Position numbers and translations under genes: made by a program
NCBI RefSeq assembly: GCF_900176395.1
Contig: NZ_FWXL01000005.1
Location: 301,603-365,602 of the forward strand
DNA from: Novosphingobium sp. B1
Lineage (GTDB): Bacteria; Pseudomonadota; Alphaproteobacteria; Sphingomonadales; Sphingomonadaceae
Length of the DNA: 64,000 nucleotides
Direction of reading: 5' to 3'
In this document: positions 1 through 8,266 of the stretch, one piece after another
How positions within the stretch are numbered: position 1 is the first letter of the stretch
Layout: each line of letters begins with the position of its first letter
The notes under the pieces: generated by a model
The model's database searches: none
What the model was told of the DNA's origin: nothing
The model's input: the letters and a program-made list of their open reading frames with translations, nothing else

Positions 1-1
1 G

Positions 2-3000
2 GGTTTCAAGAGCTTCGTCGAACCTGCCGAATTGCGCATCGAACCCGGCCTCACCGGCGTTGTCGGCCCCAACGGCTGCGGCAAGTCAAACCTGCTCGAA
101 GCCATTCGCTGGGTCATGGGCGAAAGCAGCCCCAAGTCCATGCGCGGCGGGGGCATGGAAGACGTAATCTTCGCCGGCACCGCCACGCGCCCGGCACGCG
201 CCTTTGCCGAGGTCATGCTCACCGCCGAGACTGATCCTGACGGTCCGTTCGGCCCCGAACTCGAAGTCATCCGCCGCATAGAGCGCGGCGCAGGCAGCGC
301 ATACCGCGTCAACGGCAAGGACGTGCGCGCCAAGGACGTCGCCCTCGTCTTTGCCGATGCCGCCACCGGCGCGCACAGCCCGGCCCTTGTCAGCCAGGGG
401 CGCATCGCCGCGGTCATCGCCGCAAAGCCCGCCGAACGGCGCATGATGCTGGAAGAGGCAGCGGGCATCGCCGGGCTCCACGTCCGCCGGCGCGATGCCG
501 AACAGAAGCTGCGCGCGACCGAGGCCAATCTCGAACGGCTCGAAGACATGCTCGCCGGCCTCGAAAGCCACATCGCCACGCTGCGCCGGCAGGCGCGCGC
601 GGCAGAGCGCTACAAGGCGGTGAGCGAGAAGATCCGGCTGGCCGAAGCGCGGCTGGTCTTCGCGCGCTGGCGCGACGCCGCCGCAGCCGCCGATGCTGCG
701 CGCAAGCAGGCCGTCGCTGCCGAAGATGCGGTAAAAGCGGCCACCGACCTTGCCCAGCAGGCACAGAAAGCGCAGCATAAGGCCGCTGCCGCCTTGGCCG
801 CAGCACGCGAGGAACTGTTCGACCGGCGGCAGGATGCATCGGCCCATGGTCAGCGCATGGCAGCGCTGACCGCGCAACTCGAAGCCGCCGAACAGCGCGT
901 GGCCGACATTGACCGCCAGCTTGCCCGCATCGAACAGGACCGTGCCAGCGCAGACCGCCTGACCGAAGACGCCGCGGCAGCGATGGGGCGGCTGGAACAG
1001 GACCTCGCGCTGGCCGAGACCGCGCTTGCCGCCGACAGCGAGCGGCGACCGACGCTTCTTGCCGCGGTCGACGATGCCGATCGGGCCGCGCGCGGGGCAG
1101 AAGTTGCGCTGGCGCAGCGTGTCGCGGAGCAGGCCGGGATCGATGCCGAATGGCGGGTGGCCGAGGCTGCCGTCGCCGCCGCGCGCCAACGCCTTGCCCG
1201 GCTTGATGGCGACGCTGCGCGGCTCGCCCAGCAGGCAGAAGCCCTAATGCGCAAGGCCGATCCCGCCGCGCAGATCGCCGAGGCCGAGGCCAGGCGGGCA
1301 CAGGCGGCGAATGAGATCGCCGGTGCGGAGGCAGCCCGCACAACGCTTGGCACAAGGCGCGAGGATCTTTCCAGCCAGCGCGATGCCGCCAGCACTACGC
1401 TTGCCCAGGCGCGCGCCGATCTTGCCGGGATCGAGCGCGAAGCCGATGCCCTGGCGCGCGACAAGGCCGCGCGTGAAAAGGCCCGCGCCGCCAAGGGGCT
1501 GGGCCAATCGGCCATTGCCGGAACGCGCGCTGCACCGAGCTACGAACGCGCGCTTGCCGCCGTGCTGGGGCGTGATGCCTCGGCCCCGGTTGGCGCGGCA
1601 CCTGCAGGAGCTGACGGTCGTTTCTGGACTGGCGCGCAAGTCCCCGCCCCTGTTGCGGATTCGCTTGCCCACCATGTTCCCCAATGCCCGCCTGAACTGG
1701 CTGCGCGTCTGGCGCTGGTGCGCATTGTCGAAAGCGACGATGGCCAGCCGCTTGCGCCCGGCGAATGGCTGGTAACGCGAGCCGGCCACTTGCGGCGCTG
1801 GGACGGCTTCATCGCCCGCGGCGAAGGCGCTGCCGAAGCCGCTGCGCTCGAGGCGGAGAACCGCCTTGCCGATCTGCAGGCGCTCCTGCCCGATCGCCGC
1901 TCAGCCGTGGCCAGCGCCGAGGCGGTGCAGGAAGAGGTCCGCGCAAGCCTTGCACAAGTGCAGGCGGAACTGTCGCAAGTCGAACGCACACTGTCTGCGG
2001 CCGCCGATGCCGAGCGCACGGCGCTGCGCGCGCTCGATGCCGCCGAGGCCGCCCGCGCCCGGCTCGAGCAGCGCAAGGCTGAACTGGCGCGCGCACAGGC
2101 CGATCTTGGCGAACAGCGCACCGCCGCGCAGGCCGAAGTTGCCGCCGCCGAGGACAAGCGCGGTGCTCTGCCCGATCCCGCTGCCGGCCGCGCCGCGCTC
2201 GAGGCCGCGCGCGCCCGCAACGATGCGGCACGCTCAGCGCTGCAAGCTGCCAGCGCTGCATCTGCCGCGCTCGAGCAGCAGATTGCGGCGGGCAAGGAGC
2301 GGCTGGCAGGCCTGAAGGGCGATATCCGTGCCTGGACCGCGCGCGCAGGCGACGTCGCCAAGCGGCTTGCCGAAATGACGGGGCGGCGCGAGGAGCTTGA
2401 GACCGAGCGGGCGATCTCTGCCGCCAAGCCCGCCGGGTTGATCGCCGAGATCGAGCAGGGCGAAGGCATCCGCGTGCGATTGGCGCGCGAGTTGGCGGAA
2501 GTCGAAGGCAGGTTGGCCACAGGTGAGCGGGAGGTTGCGCAGGCCGATGCGCACCTTGCGGCCGCCAGCGAGACGCTCGCGACAGCCCGCGAGACCCGCG
2601 CCGGCGCGGCTGCCCGCGCGGAGAACGAGGATGCACGCCGTCAGGAAATGGCGGCGATTTCGGGCGAGCGCTTTCAGTGCCCGCCACCGCTCCTGCCCGA
2701 GCGCTTCGCCTTTGAATCCGCGCAAGTCCTTGCCGCCACTGAAGAATCTGCCGCGATGGACAAGTTGGTGGCAGAGCGGGAGCGAATCGGTCCAGTTAAC
2801 CTTGTCGCTGTCGACGAATTGAAGGATGCCGAGGAACGGCTTGGCACCTCGGTGGCCGAGCAGGCCGAATTAACCGAGGCTGTTCATAGACTTAGAGGAT
2901 CCATCGGCAATCTCAACCGCGAGGGGCGCGAACGTTTGCGGGCGGCGTTCGAAGCGGTCGACGGACATTTCCGCCGCCTTTTCAGCCGTTTGTTCGGCGG

Positions 3001-3415
3001 CGGCGAGGCGCATCTAGCGCTGGTCGACAGTGACGATCCGCTCGAGGCTGGGCTGGAGATCTTCGCCCAGCCGCCCGGCAAGCGGTTGCAATCGTTGACT
3101 CTTCTGTCCGGTGGCGAACAGGCGCTGACCGCTGTTGCGCTGATCTTCGCGCTGTTCCTCACTAACCCCGCCCCGATCTGCGTGCTCGACGAGGTCGACG
3201 CGCCGCTGGATGATGCGAATATCGAGCGATTCTGCGACCTTCTCGACGCCATGGTGGGCGAGACGAGGACGCGCTATCTCATTGTCACGCACAATGCGGT
3301 GACGATGAGCCGGATGCACCGCCTGTTCGGGGTGACCATGGTCGAGCGCGGGATTTCGCGGCTGGTCAGCGTGGATCTTGGCGGAGCAGTGGAACTGCTG
3401 GAAGGCGCCGGTTAG
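2..3415 (+). CDS. smc: Chromosome segregation ATPase SMC (5' partial)
   Basis: The protein is the SMC ATPase that organises and segregates the chromosome as a long coiled-coil dimer. The reading frame is open from base 2, so the true start lies just upstream. About 1137 residues are visible, and only roughly ten N-terminal residues should be missing. The Walker A motif GPNGCGKSN lies near visible residue 25. Long Ala/Glu/Arg-rich coiled-coil arms flank a central hinge around residues 490-590. The C-terminal head carries the signature LLSGGEQ and the Walker B segment CVLDEVDAPLDD. The stop overlaps the convergent soxR stop by 4 nt. The family call is certain; only the start is unseen. Confidence 0.97.
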   Translation, partial: GFKSFVEPAELRIEPGLTGVVGPNGCGKSNLLEAIRWVMGESSPKSMRGGGMEDVIFAGTATRPARAFAEVMLTAETDPDGPFGPELEVIRRIERGAGSAYRVNGKDVRAKDVALVFADAATGAHSPALVSQGRIAAVIAAKPAERRMMLEEAAGIAGLHVRRRDAEQKLRATEANLERLEDMLAGLESHIATLRRQARAAERYKAVSEKIRLAEARLVFARWRDAAAAADAARKQAVAAEDAVKAATDLAQQAQKAQHKAAAALAAAREELFDRRQDASAHGQRMAALTAQLEAAEQRVADIDRQLARIEQDRASADRLTEDAAAAMGRLEQDLALAETALAADSERRPTLLAAVDDADRAARGAEVALAQRVAEQAGIDAEWRVAEAAVAAARQRLARLDGDAARLAQQAEALMRKADPAAQIAEAEARRAQAANEIAGAEAARTTLGTRREDLSSQRDAASTTLAQARADLAGIEREADALARDKAAREKARAAKGLGQSAIAGTRAAPSYERALAAVLGRDASAPVGAAPAGADGRFWTGAQVPAPVADSLAHHVPQCPPELAARLALVRIVESDDGQPLAPGEWLVTRAGHLRRWDGFIARGEGAAEAAALEAENRLADLQALLPDRRSAVASAEAVQEEVRASLAQVQAELSQVERTLSAAADAERTALRALDAAEAARARLEQRKAELARAQADLGEQRTAAQAEVAAAEDKRGALPDPAAGRAALEAARARNDAARSALQAASAASAALEQQIAAGKERLAGLKGDIRAWTARAGDVAKRLAEMTGRREELETERAISAAKPAGLIAEIEQGEGIRVRLARELAEVEGRLATGEREVAQADAHLAAASETLATARETRAGAAARAENEDARRQEMAAISGERFQCPPPLLPERFAFESAQVLAATEESAAMDKLVAERERIGPVNLVAVDELKDAEERLGTSVAEQAELTEAVHRLRGSIGNLNREGRERLRAAFEAVDGHFRRLFSRLFGGGEAHLALVDSDDPLEAGLEIFAQPPGKRLQSLTLLSGGEQALTAVALIFALFLTNPAPICVLDEVDAPLDDANIERFCDLLDAMVGETRTRYLIVTHNAVTMSRMHRLFGVTMVERGISRLVSVDLGGAVELLEGAG

Positions 3416-3852
3416 TCCAGCACGTAACGTGGCCCAGGCCCGGCGGCACCGGCGCGGTCCTCCTTGTTGTAGAGCGCGCAGCGGTCAAGGCTGAGGCAGC
3501 CGCAGCCGATACATTCATCGAGCTTGTTGCGGGTGCGGGTGAGCAACTGGATGCGGGCATCGATCTCCTTGCGAAGCGAGCGGCTGATGCGCTGCCAATC
3601 GAGCACGTTGGGTGTGCGCCCATTGGGCAGGGCGGCAAGTTCGCGTTCGATTTCGGCAAGGCCGAGACCAAGTTTCTGCGCGATCTGGACAAAGCCGAGG
3701 CGCCGGATATCGGAGCGCAGGAAGCGACGCTGGTTGCCGCCCGTGCGCACCGAGGCGATCAGTCCGCGATCCTCGTAATAGCGAATCGCCGAGACGGCGA
3801 GCCCGGTACGCTGGGCGAGCACGCCTATTGGTATGATGTCATTGCGATTCAT
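3412..3852 (-). CDS. soxR: Redox-sensing MerR-family regulator SoxR
   Basis: SoxR is a [2Fe-2S] MerR-family activator that responds to redox-cycling compounds. The 146-aa product has an N-terminal MerR helix-turn-helix (IGVLAQRTGLAVSAIRYYED) and a dimerisation helix. The cluster motif CIGCGCLSLDRC supplies the four cysteines that distinguish SoxR from other MerR proteins. I chose the ATG at 3852 because it best matches family length; an in-frame start 15 nt upstream (3867) is possible. A perfect 14-bp SoxR-type palindrome lies 48 bp upstream, between soxR and the divergent acetyltransferase, so autoregulation or control of the neighbour is likely. No soxS-like gene is visible. Confidence 0.93.
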   Translation of the reverse strand: MNRNDIIPIGVLAQRTGLAVSAIRYYEDRGLIASVRTGGNQRRFLRSDIRRLGFVQIAQKLGLGLAEIERELAALPNGRTPNVLDWQRISRSLRKEIDARIQLLTRTRNKLDECIGCGCLSLDRCALYNKEDRAGAAGPGPRYVLD

Positions 3853-3900
3853 GCGACCCCCGTGCATTTTTCGCTACCGGCAAGATTTTGTCCGGCGCGA

Positions 3901-3914
3901 TCAAGCTAGCTTGA
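3901..3914. promoter_or_regulatory. Candidate SoxR operator
   Basis: The perfect palindrome TCAAGCTAGCTTGA sits in the 71-bp gap between soxR and the acetyltransferase gene. It matches the core of known SoxR boxes (CCTCAAGTTAACTTGAGG type), including a flanking GG on one side. Known SoxR boxes lie inside a 19-20 bp promoter spacer. Neither direction here shows an obvious -35/-10 pair, so which gene it controls is not settled. Confidence 0.75.
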
Positions 3915-3923
3915 GGTTGAGAA

Positions 3924-4808
3924 TTGACAAGCATCGATTGCAGTCCGCCCCCATCCGGCACAGGTTCCAGCGCACTGTCATCTGCACACCTGGCAGCATA
4001 CCTGGACCGGATCGGTTTTGCCGACAGACCGGCGTGTGATCTGGTCACGCTTCAGGCCATCGTGCGCGCGCATGTGGAGCGCATCGCATTCGAGAACATC
4101 GACGTGCAACTTGGCCGTGCAATGACGACGGACCTTGGGGCCGCCTTCGCCAAGCTGGTCGAAAACAAGCGCGGGGGCTGGTGCTACGAACACAACGGGC
4201 TGCTGGGCGCAGCGTTGGCTGCCATCGGCTTCGATGTGATGCGGATGAGCGCTGGCGTGATGCGCGAAGTGCGGAGCGATCAGGCCATGGGTTCGCACTT
4301 GTGCCTGCTGGTACCATGCGAAGGCCGGCACTGGCTGGTCGATGCGGGCTTTGGCAGCCATCTTGCGGCACCCGTGCCGCTGCAGGAAGGATCGTGGCAC
4401 CAGGCCCCGCTGCCAGTTTCACTTGGCCGAACGGCGGACGGGATGTGGCGTCTGCAGGTGGCCCTTGGGGACAGGGCGATGTCCTATGACTTTCTGGCCG
4501 AGCAGGCAGACGAGGGCCGTCTTGCGACGATGTGCAAATGGCAGGCGAGCGATCCGGCGTCGGTCTTCGTCCAGAACCTTTCGGCACAGCGACGCTCGGG
4601 CGAGAGCTATTTCATGCTTCGCGGCAAGGTACTGACGATCGTTTCCGCCAGCGGAGAGGAGCAGCGCGAAATCGGGTCTGCGCGCGCGCTGGTCGAATGC
4701 TTGCGCGACGAGTTCCTGCTCGACGTGCCGGACGCCGCCGACCTGTGGCCGGCGATCACGGCAAGGCACGCAGCCCTGTTCGGCGATCAGGCCGCCCCGA
4801 CGACATAG
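3924..4808 (+). CDS. nat: Arylamine N-acetyltransferase
   Basis: This enzyme transfers an acetyl group from acetyl-CoA to arylamines or hydrazines through a catalytic cysteine. The 294-aa product has the active-site motif RGGWCYEHNG (Cys87 from the TTG start), the histidine in GSHLCLL and the aspartate in WLVDAGFG, forming the Cys-His-Asp triad. The only plausible start I see is TTG at 3924, which leaves an N-terminus about 18 residues longer than usual. It also starts only 10 nt after the SoxR palindrome, so a later non-ATG start cannot be excluded. The 3' end overlaps the convergent ubiA by 22 nt. The context suggests induction by redox-active or aromatic compounds. Confidence 0.9.
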   Translation: MTSIDCSPPPSGTGSSALSSAHLAAYLDRIGFADRPACDLVTLQAIVRAHVERIAFENIDVQLGRAMTTDLGAAFAKLVENKRGGWCYEHNGLLGAALAAIGFDVMRMSAGVMREVRSDQAMGSHLCLLVPCEGRHWLVDAGFGSHLAAPVPLQEGSWHQAPLPVSLGRTADGMWRLQVALGDRAMSYDFLAEQADEGRLATMCKWQASDPASVFVQNLSAQRRSGESYFMLRGKVLTIVSASGEEQREIGSARALVECLRDEFLLDVPDAADLWPAITARHAALFGDQAAPTT

Positions 4809-5701
4809 GCCGCCGCTGCCATCAGCAGTCCGGCGAAGCGGTTGGAGCGGAACTTGACCAGCGGATCGACACCGTCTTCCCGAAGCGTGACGACTTGCCA
4901 CGCGAGATGGCCAGCAACAGGCATGAGCGCAAGCAGCGCCAGCGGATCGGCCCGCGTCAGCCAGACCGCGCCGCCCCAGCACAGCAGTGCCATCGCATAG
5001 AGGCCGCCAACGCCAGCGCGGACATGACGGCCAAACGACAGGGCCGACGAGCCGATACCGACCATGGCATCGTCCTCGCGGTCCTGCAGCGCGTAGATCG
5101 TGTCATAGGCCATGCACCACGCCCAGCAGCCGGCGTAAAGCGCGCCAAGCGGCGCCATGCGATCAAAGCCATTGGCCTCGACCCAGCCGACCGGCGCGCC
5201 CCAGGTGAATACCAGGCCGAGCCAAGCCTGCGGCCAACCGGTGATGCGCTTCATGAACGGATAGGCGGCGACGAGGGAAAGGCTGCCGAGCGCAACGATC
5301 TGCGCTTCCCAGCGCAGTTGCAGCAGCACGACGAGGCCGACCGCGCAGAGCGTGAGCAGCCAGAGCCACGCTGCGCGCTTCGTCGTGGCGCCGCTGGCAA
5401 TCGGGCGCAGCGCCGTGCGGGCAACGCGAGCATCGAGATCCGCATCGACGATATCGTTATAGACGCACCCTGCCCCGCGCATGGCAATGGCACCCAGAAG
5501 CATCCAGGCCAGAATGCCCCACCGCGATGTGCCGCCGCCGAGGAACAGGCCCCAGGCACAGGGCCAGAACAGCAGCCACCAGCCGATCGGCCGGTCGAAC
5601 CGGGCAATCAGAGCAAGGTTGCGCCAAGGCTGCGGCAGACGCGCGACAAGGCCCTTGTGCTCGCTGTCGGGGACTATCGTGTCAGAAACGGTCGGAGTCA
5701 T
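4787..5701 (-). CDS. ubiA: 4-hydroxybenzoate polyprenyltransferase UbiA
   Basis: UbiA attaches the polyprenyl tail to 4-hydroxybenzoate in ubiquinone synthesis at the inner membrane. The 304-aa protein has about eight or nine hydrophobic segments. It carries both Asp-rich prenyl-diphosphate/Mg motifs: YNDIVDADLDARVARTALRP, and YDTIYALQDREDD further on. Length is normal for the family. It stands alone on the minus strand, divergent from rsmE and convergent with the acetyltransferase, whose end it overlaps by 22 nt. No chorismate lyase (ubiC) is adjacent. Confidence 0.95.
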   Translation of the reverse strand: MTPTVSDTIVPDSEHKGLVARLPQPWRNLALIARFDRPIGWWLLFWPCAWGLFLGGGTSRWGILAWMLLGAIAMRGAGCVYNDIVDADLDARVARTALRPIASGATTKRAAWLWLLTLCAVGLVVLLQLRWEAQIVALGSLSLVAAYPFMKRITGWPQAWLGLVFTWGAPVGWVEANGFDRMAPLGALYAGCWAWCMAYDTIYALQDREDDAMVGIGSSALSFGRHVRAGVGGLYAMALLCWGGAVWLTRADPLALLALMPVAGHLAWQVVTLREDGVDPLVKFRSNRFAGLLMAAAAYVVGAA

Positions 5702-5747
5702 CCTGCGGACACTTAACGCAAGGGCCGGAAACCGCTAGGCGGAATGC

Positions 5748-6560
5748 ATGACTGCAACTCCTGCCTGGCCCCCGAAATCCGCGCCGCGCCTGTTTGTCGA
5801 GACGGGGCTGGAAGCCGGGCTGCATTTGCCCATCGAGGGGCAGCAGGCGCATTATCTGGCCAAGGTCATGCGCGTTGCGCCGGGGGACGCGGTGATCGTC
5901 TGCGACAACCTCACCGGCGAATGGGTCGCGCGGGTGGTCGAGGCGGGCAAGCGCGCCGTCGTCGTCGAGGTTGAGCGCTGCCTGCGCGAGCGCGAAGCGG
6001 TGCCCGACTTCTGGCTGTGTGCAGCCTTGCTCAAGAAACCGAACTTCGATCTGGTGCTGGAGAAGGCGACCGAACTGGGTGTGGCGCGCGTTGTGCCCGT
6101 GGTGACGCGGCGCTGCGTAGCCGACAAGCTCAACCCCGAGCGGGCATCGACCATTATGACCGAAGCGGCCGAACAGTGCGCGCGCACGGCGCTGCCAGAG
6201 CTGGGCGAGACCGCCAAGCTCGATCATCTGCTGCGTGACTGGCCGAAGGAGCGCAAGCTGTTCTTCGCCGACGAGAACGGCGGGATGCCGGCAGCGGTCG
6301 CCTTTGCGATCCACGAAGGCCCGGCTGCCCTGCTTATCGGCCCTGAAGGCGGTTTTGACGAGACCGAGCGGGCGCTGGTGCGCGCGCACCCGGCTGCGGT
6401 CGCGCTTTCGCTGGGACCGCGCGTCCTGCGCGGCGAGACGGCAGCCATTGCCGGGACGGCGCTGTGGATGGGGATGCGCGGCGACTGGATCGGCCAAGGC
6501 CATTCACGCGCTGACAGCAACATTGCCTTGCAGGTGACGGGCAACAATTTGGCTGGCTAA
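5748..6560 (+). CDS. rsmE: 16S rRNA m3U1498 methyltransferase RsmE
   Basis: RsmE methylates N3 of U1498 in 16S rRNA using S-adenosylmethionine. It belongs to the SPOUT (knotted) methyltransferases. The C-terminal knot signature is clear: LLIGPEGGFDETE, then LGPRVLRGETAA. An N-terminal PUA-like region precedes it. At 270 aa it is about 25 residues longer than the E. coli protein, with extra residues at both ends. It is the first gene of a likely rsmE-gshA-ABM transcription unit on the plus strand. The rsmE-gshA pairing is frequent in alphaproteobacteria (from memory). Confidence 0.93.
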   Translation: MTATPAWPPKSAPRLFVETGLEAGLHLPIEGQQAHYLAKVMRVAPGDAVIVCDNLTGEWVARVVEAGKRAVVVEVERCLREREAVPDFWLCAALLKKPNFDLVLEKATELGVARVVPVVTRRCVADKLNPERASTIMTEAAEQCARTALPELGETAKLDHLLRDWPKERKLFFADENGGMPAAVAFAIHEGPAALLIGPEGGFDETERALVRAHPAAVALSLGPRVLRGETAAIAGTALWMGMRGDWIGQGHSRADSNIALQVTGNNLAG

Positions 6561-6590
6561 AACCTGTCCCGGTCATTAACGGATGCGGGC

Positions 6591-7964
6591 ATGAGCACGC
6601 GGCAAGTTTCAAATAGCAACGATCCCGTAATCGAGAGCCGCGACATGCTCGTGCGCCCGATGCAGAAGGGCGAAAAGCCCAAGGAAAACTGGCGGATCGG
6701 GACGGAGCACGAGAAGTTCGTCTATCGCACCAGCGACCGCGCCGCGCCGTCCTATGCCAAGCAGGGCGGCATCCGCGACCTGCTGGGCGCTCTGACCGAA
6801 TACGGCTGGGAGCCCATCGTCGAGGGCGGGAACGTCATCGCCATGTCCGGCCCCGATGGCGCGGTGAGCCTCGAACCGGCCGGGCAGCTCGAACTTTCGG
6901 GCGCGCCGCTGGTCAACCTGCACCAGACCTGTGCCGAGACCGGGCGCCACCTGGCCCAGGTCAAGACCATCGGCGACAAGCTGGGCCTGGCCTATCTTGG
7001 CATGGGGCTGTGGCCCGACAAGACCCGCGAAGAACTGCCGATCATGCCCAAGGGCCGCTACGAGATCATGCTGCGGCACATGCCGCGCGTTGGCACGATG
7101 GGCCTCGACATGATGCTGCGCACCTGCACCATCCAGACCAACCTCGATTATTCGAGCGAAGCGGACATGGTGCAGAAGTTTCGCGTCAGTCTTGCATTGC
7201 AGCCGCTGGCGACCGCGCTGTTCGCCAATTCGCCGTTCCTTGAAGGCAAGCCCAACGGCTTCCTTTCATACCGCAGCCATATCTGGACCGATACCGATCC
7301 GGCGCGCACGGGCATGCTCTCGTTCGTGTTCGATGAAGGCTTCGGCTACGAACGCTATGTCGACTACATGCTCGACGTGCCGATGTACTTCGTGTTCCGC
7401 GACGGCAAGTACATCGATGCGGCAGGCCTTTCGTTCCGCGATTTCCTCGACGGCAAGCTTTCGGTGCTGCCGGGCGAGAAGCCGACGCTGTCAGACTGGA
7501 ACGACCATCTTTCGACCGCCTTCCCCGAAGTGCGCCTGAAGTCCTTCCTCGAGATGCGGGGGGCCGATGGCGGCCCGTGGAACCGCATCTGCGCGCTGCC
7601 AGCGCTGTGGGTGGGCCTGCTTTACGATCAGGGCGCGCTCGATGCAGCATGGGACCTGGTCAAGGGCTGGGACATGGACGGACGCGAGCGGCTGCGGGCC
7701 GAAGTGCCAAGGCTGGGACTGGACGCGACGCTGCCCGGCGGGGGCAAGCTGCGCGACGTCGCCGCCGAAGTGCTGGCGATCTCGCGCTCCGGGCTTGCCG
7801 CGCGGGCGCAGCTCAACGAAGCCGGCGACAACGAGACCGGCTATCTCCATCCGCTCGACGAGATCGTTTCCTCGGGCAAGACCCCGGCCGAGCGCCTGCT
7901 TGACCTGTACCATGGCGAATGGGGCGGCGACCTTTCGCGCATCTATGGCGAGAAGAGCTTCTGA
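6591..7964 (+). CDS. gshA: Glutamate-cysteine ligase, plant/alphaproteobacterial type
   Basis: The enzyme makes gamma-glutamylcysteine from glutamate and cysteine with ATP, the first step of glutathione synthesis. The 457-aa product has the GCS2-type N-terminal motif WRIGTEHEKF and a long ATP-grasp-unrelated core typical of the plant-like class found in alphaproteobacteria, not the E. coli class. It lies 30 nt after rsmE. Its stop overlaps the start of the following small monooxygenase-like gene (ATGA), indicating translational coupling. No gshB is visible in the window. Confidence 0.94.
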   Translation: MSTRQVSNSNDPVIESRDMLVRPMQKGEKPKENWRIGTEHEKFVYRTSDRAAPSYAKQGGIRDLLGALTEYGWEPIVEGGNVIAMSGPDGAVSLEPAGQLELSGAPLVNLHQTCAETGRHLAQVKTIGDKLGLAYLGMGLWPDKTREELPIMPKGRYEIMLRHMPRVGTMGLDMMLRTCTIQTNLDYSSEADMVQKFRVSLALQPLATALFANSPFLEGKPNGFLSYRSHIWTDTDPARTGMLSFVFDEGFGYERYVDYMLDVPMYFVFRDGKYIDAAGLSFRDFLDGKLSVLPGEKPTLSDWNDHLSTAFPEVRLKSFLEMRGADGGPWNRICALPALWVGLLYDQGALDAAWDLVKGWDMDGRERLRAEVPRLGLDATLPGGGKLRDVAAEVLAISRSGLAARAQLNEAGDNETGYLHPLDEIVSSGKTPAERLLDLYHGEWGGDLSRIYGEKSF

Positions 7965-8263
7965 TGATCATCGTGATGGGCACCGTTCGCGTTCCGGTCG
8001 AGAACATCGCCGCGATCAGGCCGATGATGGCCAAGGTCATCGCCGCGACACTGGCCGAGGATGGCTGCATGGCATACGCCTATTCGCAGGACCTTCTCGA
8101 CCCCGAGCTGATCCACATCGCCGAAAAGTGGCGCGACAAGGCAGCGCTGCAGGCCCATTTCCAGACCGAGCACATGAAAATCTGGGCGCAGGAGCGGGCG
8201 GAACTGGGCCTGTTCGAGCGCAAGATCAGCATGTTCGAGGCCGACGAGGGCACCGAGCTCTGA
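7964..8263 (+). CDS. ABM-domain protein (YgiN-like putative quinol monooxygenase)
   Basis: The product is a 99-aa single-domain protein of the antibiotic biosynthesis monooxygenase (ABM) ferredoxin-like fold. Visible features are the beta-rich start MIIVMGTVRVP and the segment EKWRDKAALQAHFQTEHMK, where the conserved W and the HxxTxH-like region occur. I chose the ATG at 7964, which overlaps the gshA stop as ATGA; an upstream in-frame start inside gshA is unlikely. Family members oxidise quinols or small aromatics, or are dimeric binding proteins. Its substrate here is unknown, but tight coupling to glutathione synthesis suggests a role in oxidative or electrophile stress. Confidence 0.85.
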   Translation: MIIVMGTVRVPVENIAAIRPMMAKVIAATLAEDGCMAYAYSQDLLDPELIHIAEKWRDKAALQAHFQTEHMKIWAQERAELGLFERKISMFEADEGTEL

Positions 8264-8266
8264 CGA

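Noticed and set aside
86..2687. Several minus-strand open frames opposite smc
   Set aside because: They mirror the Ala/Glu/Arg coiled-coil coding of smc and have no independent start signals or domains.
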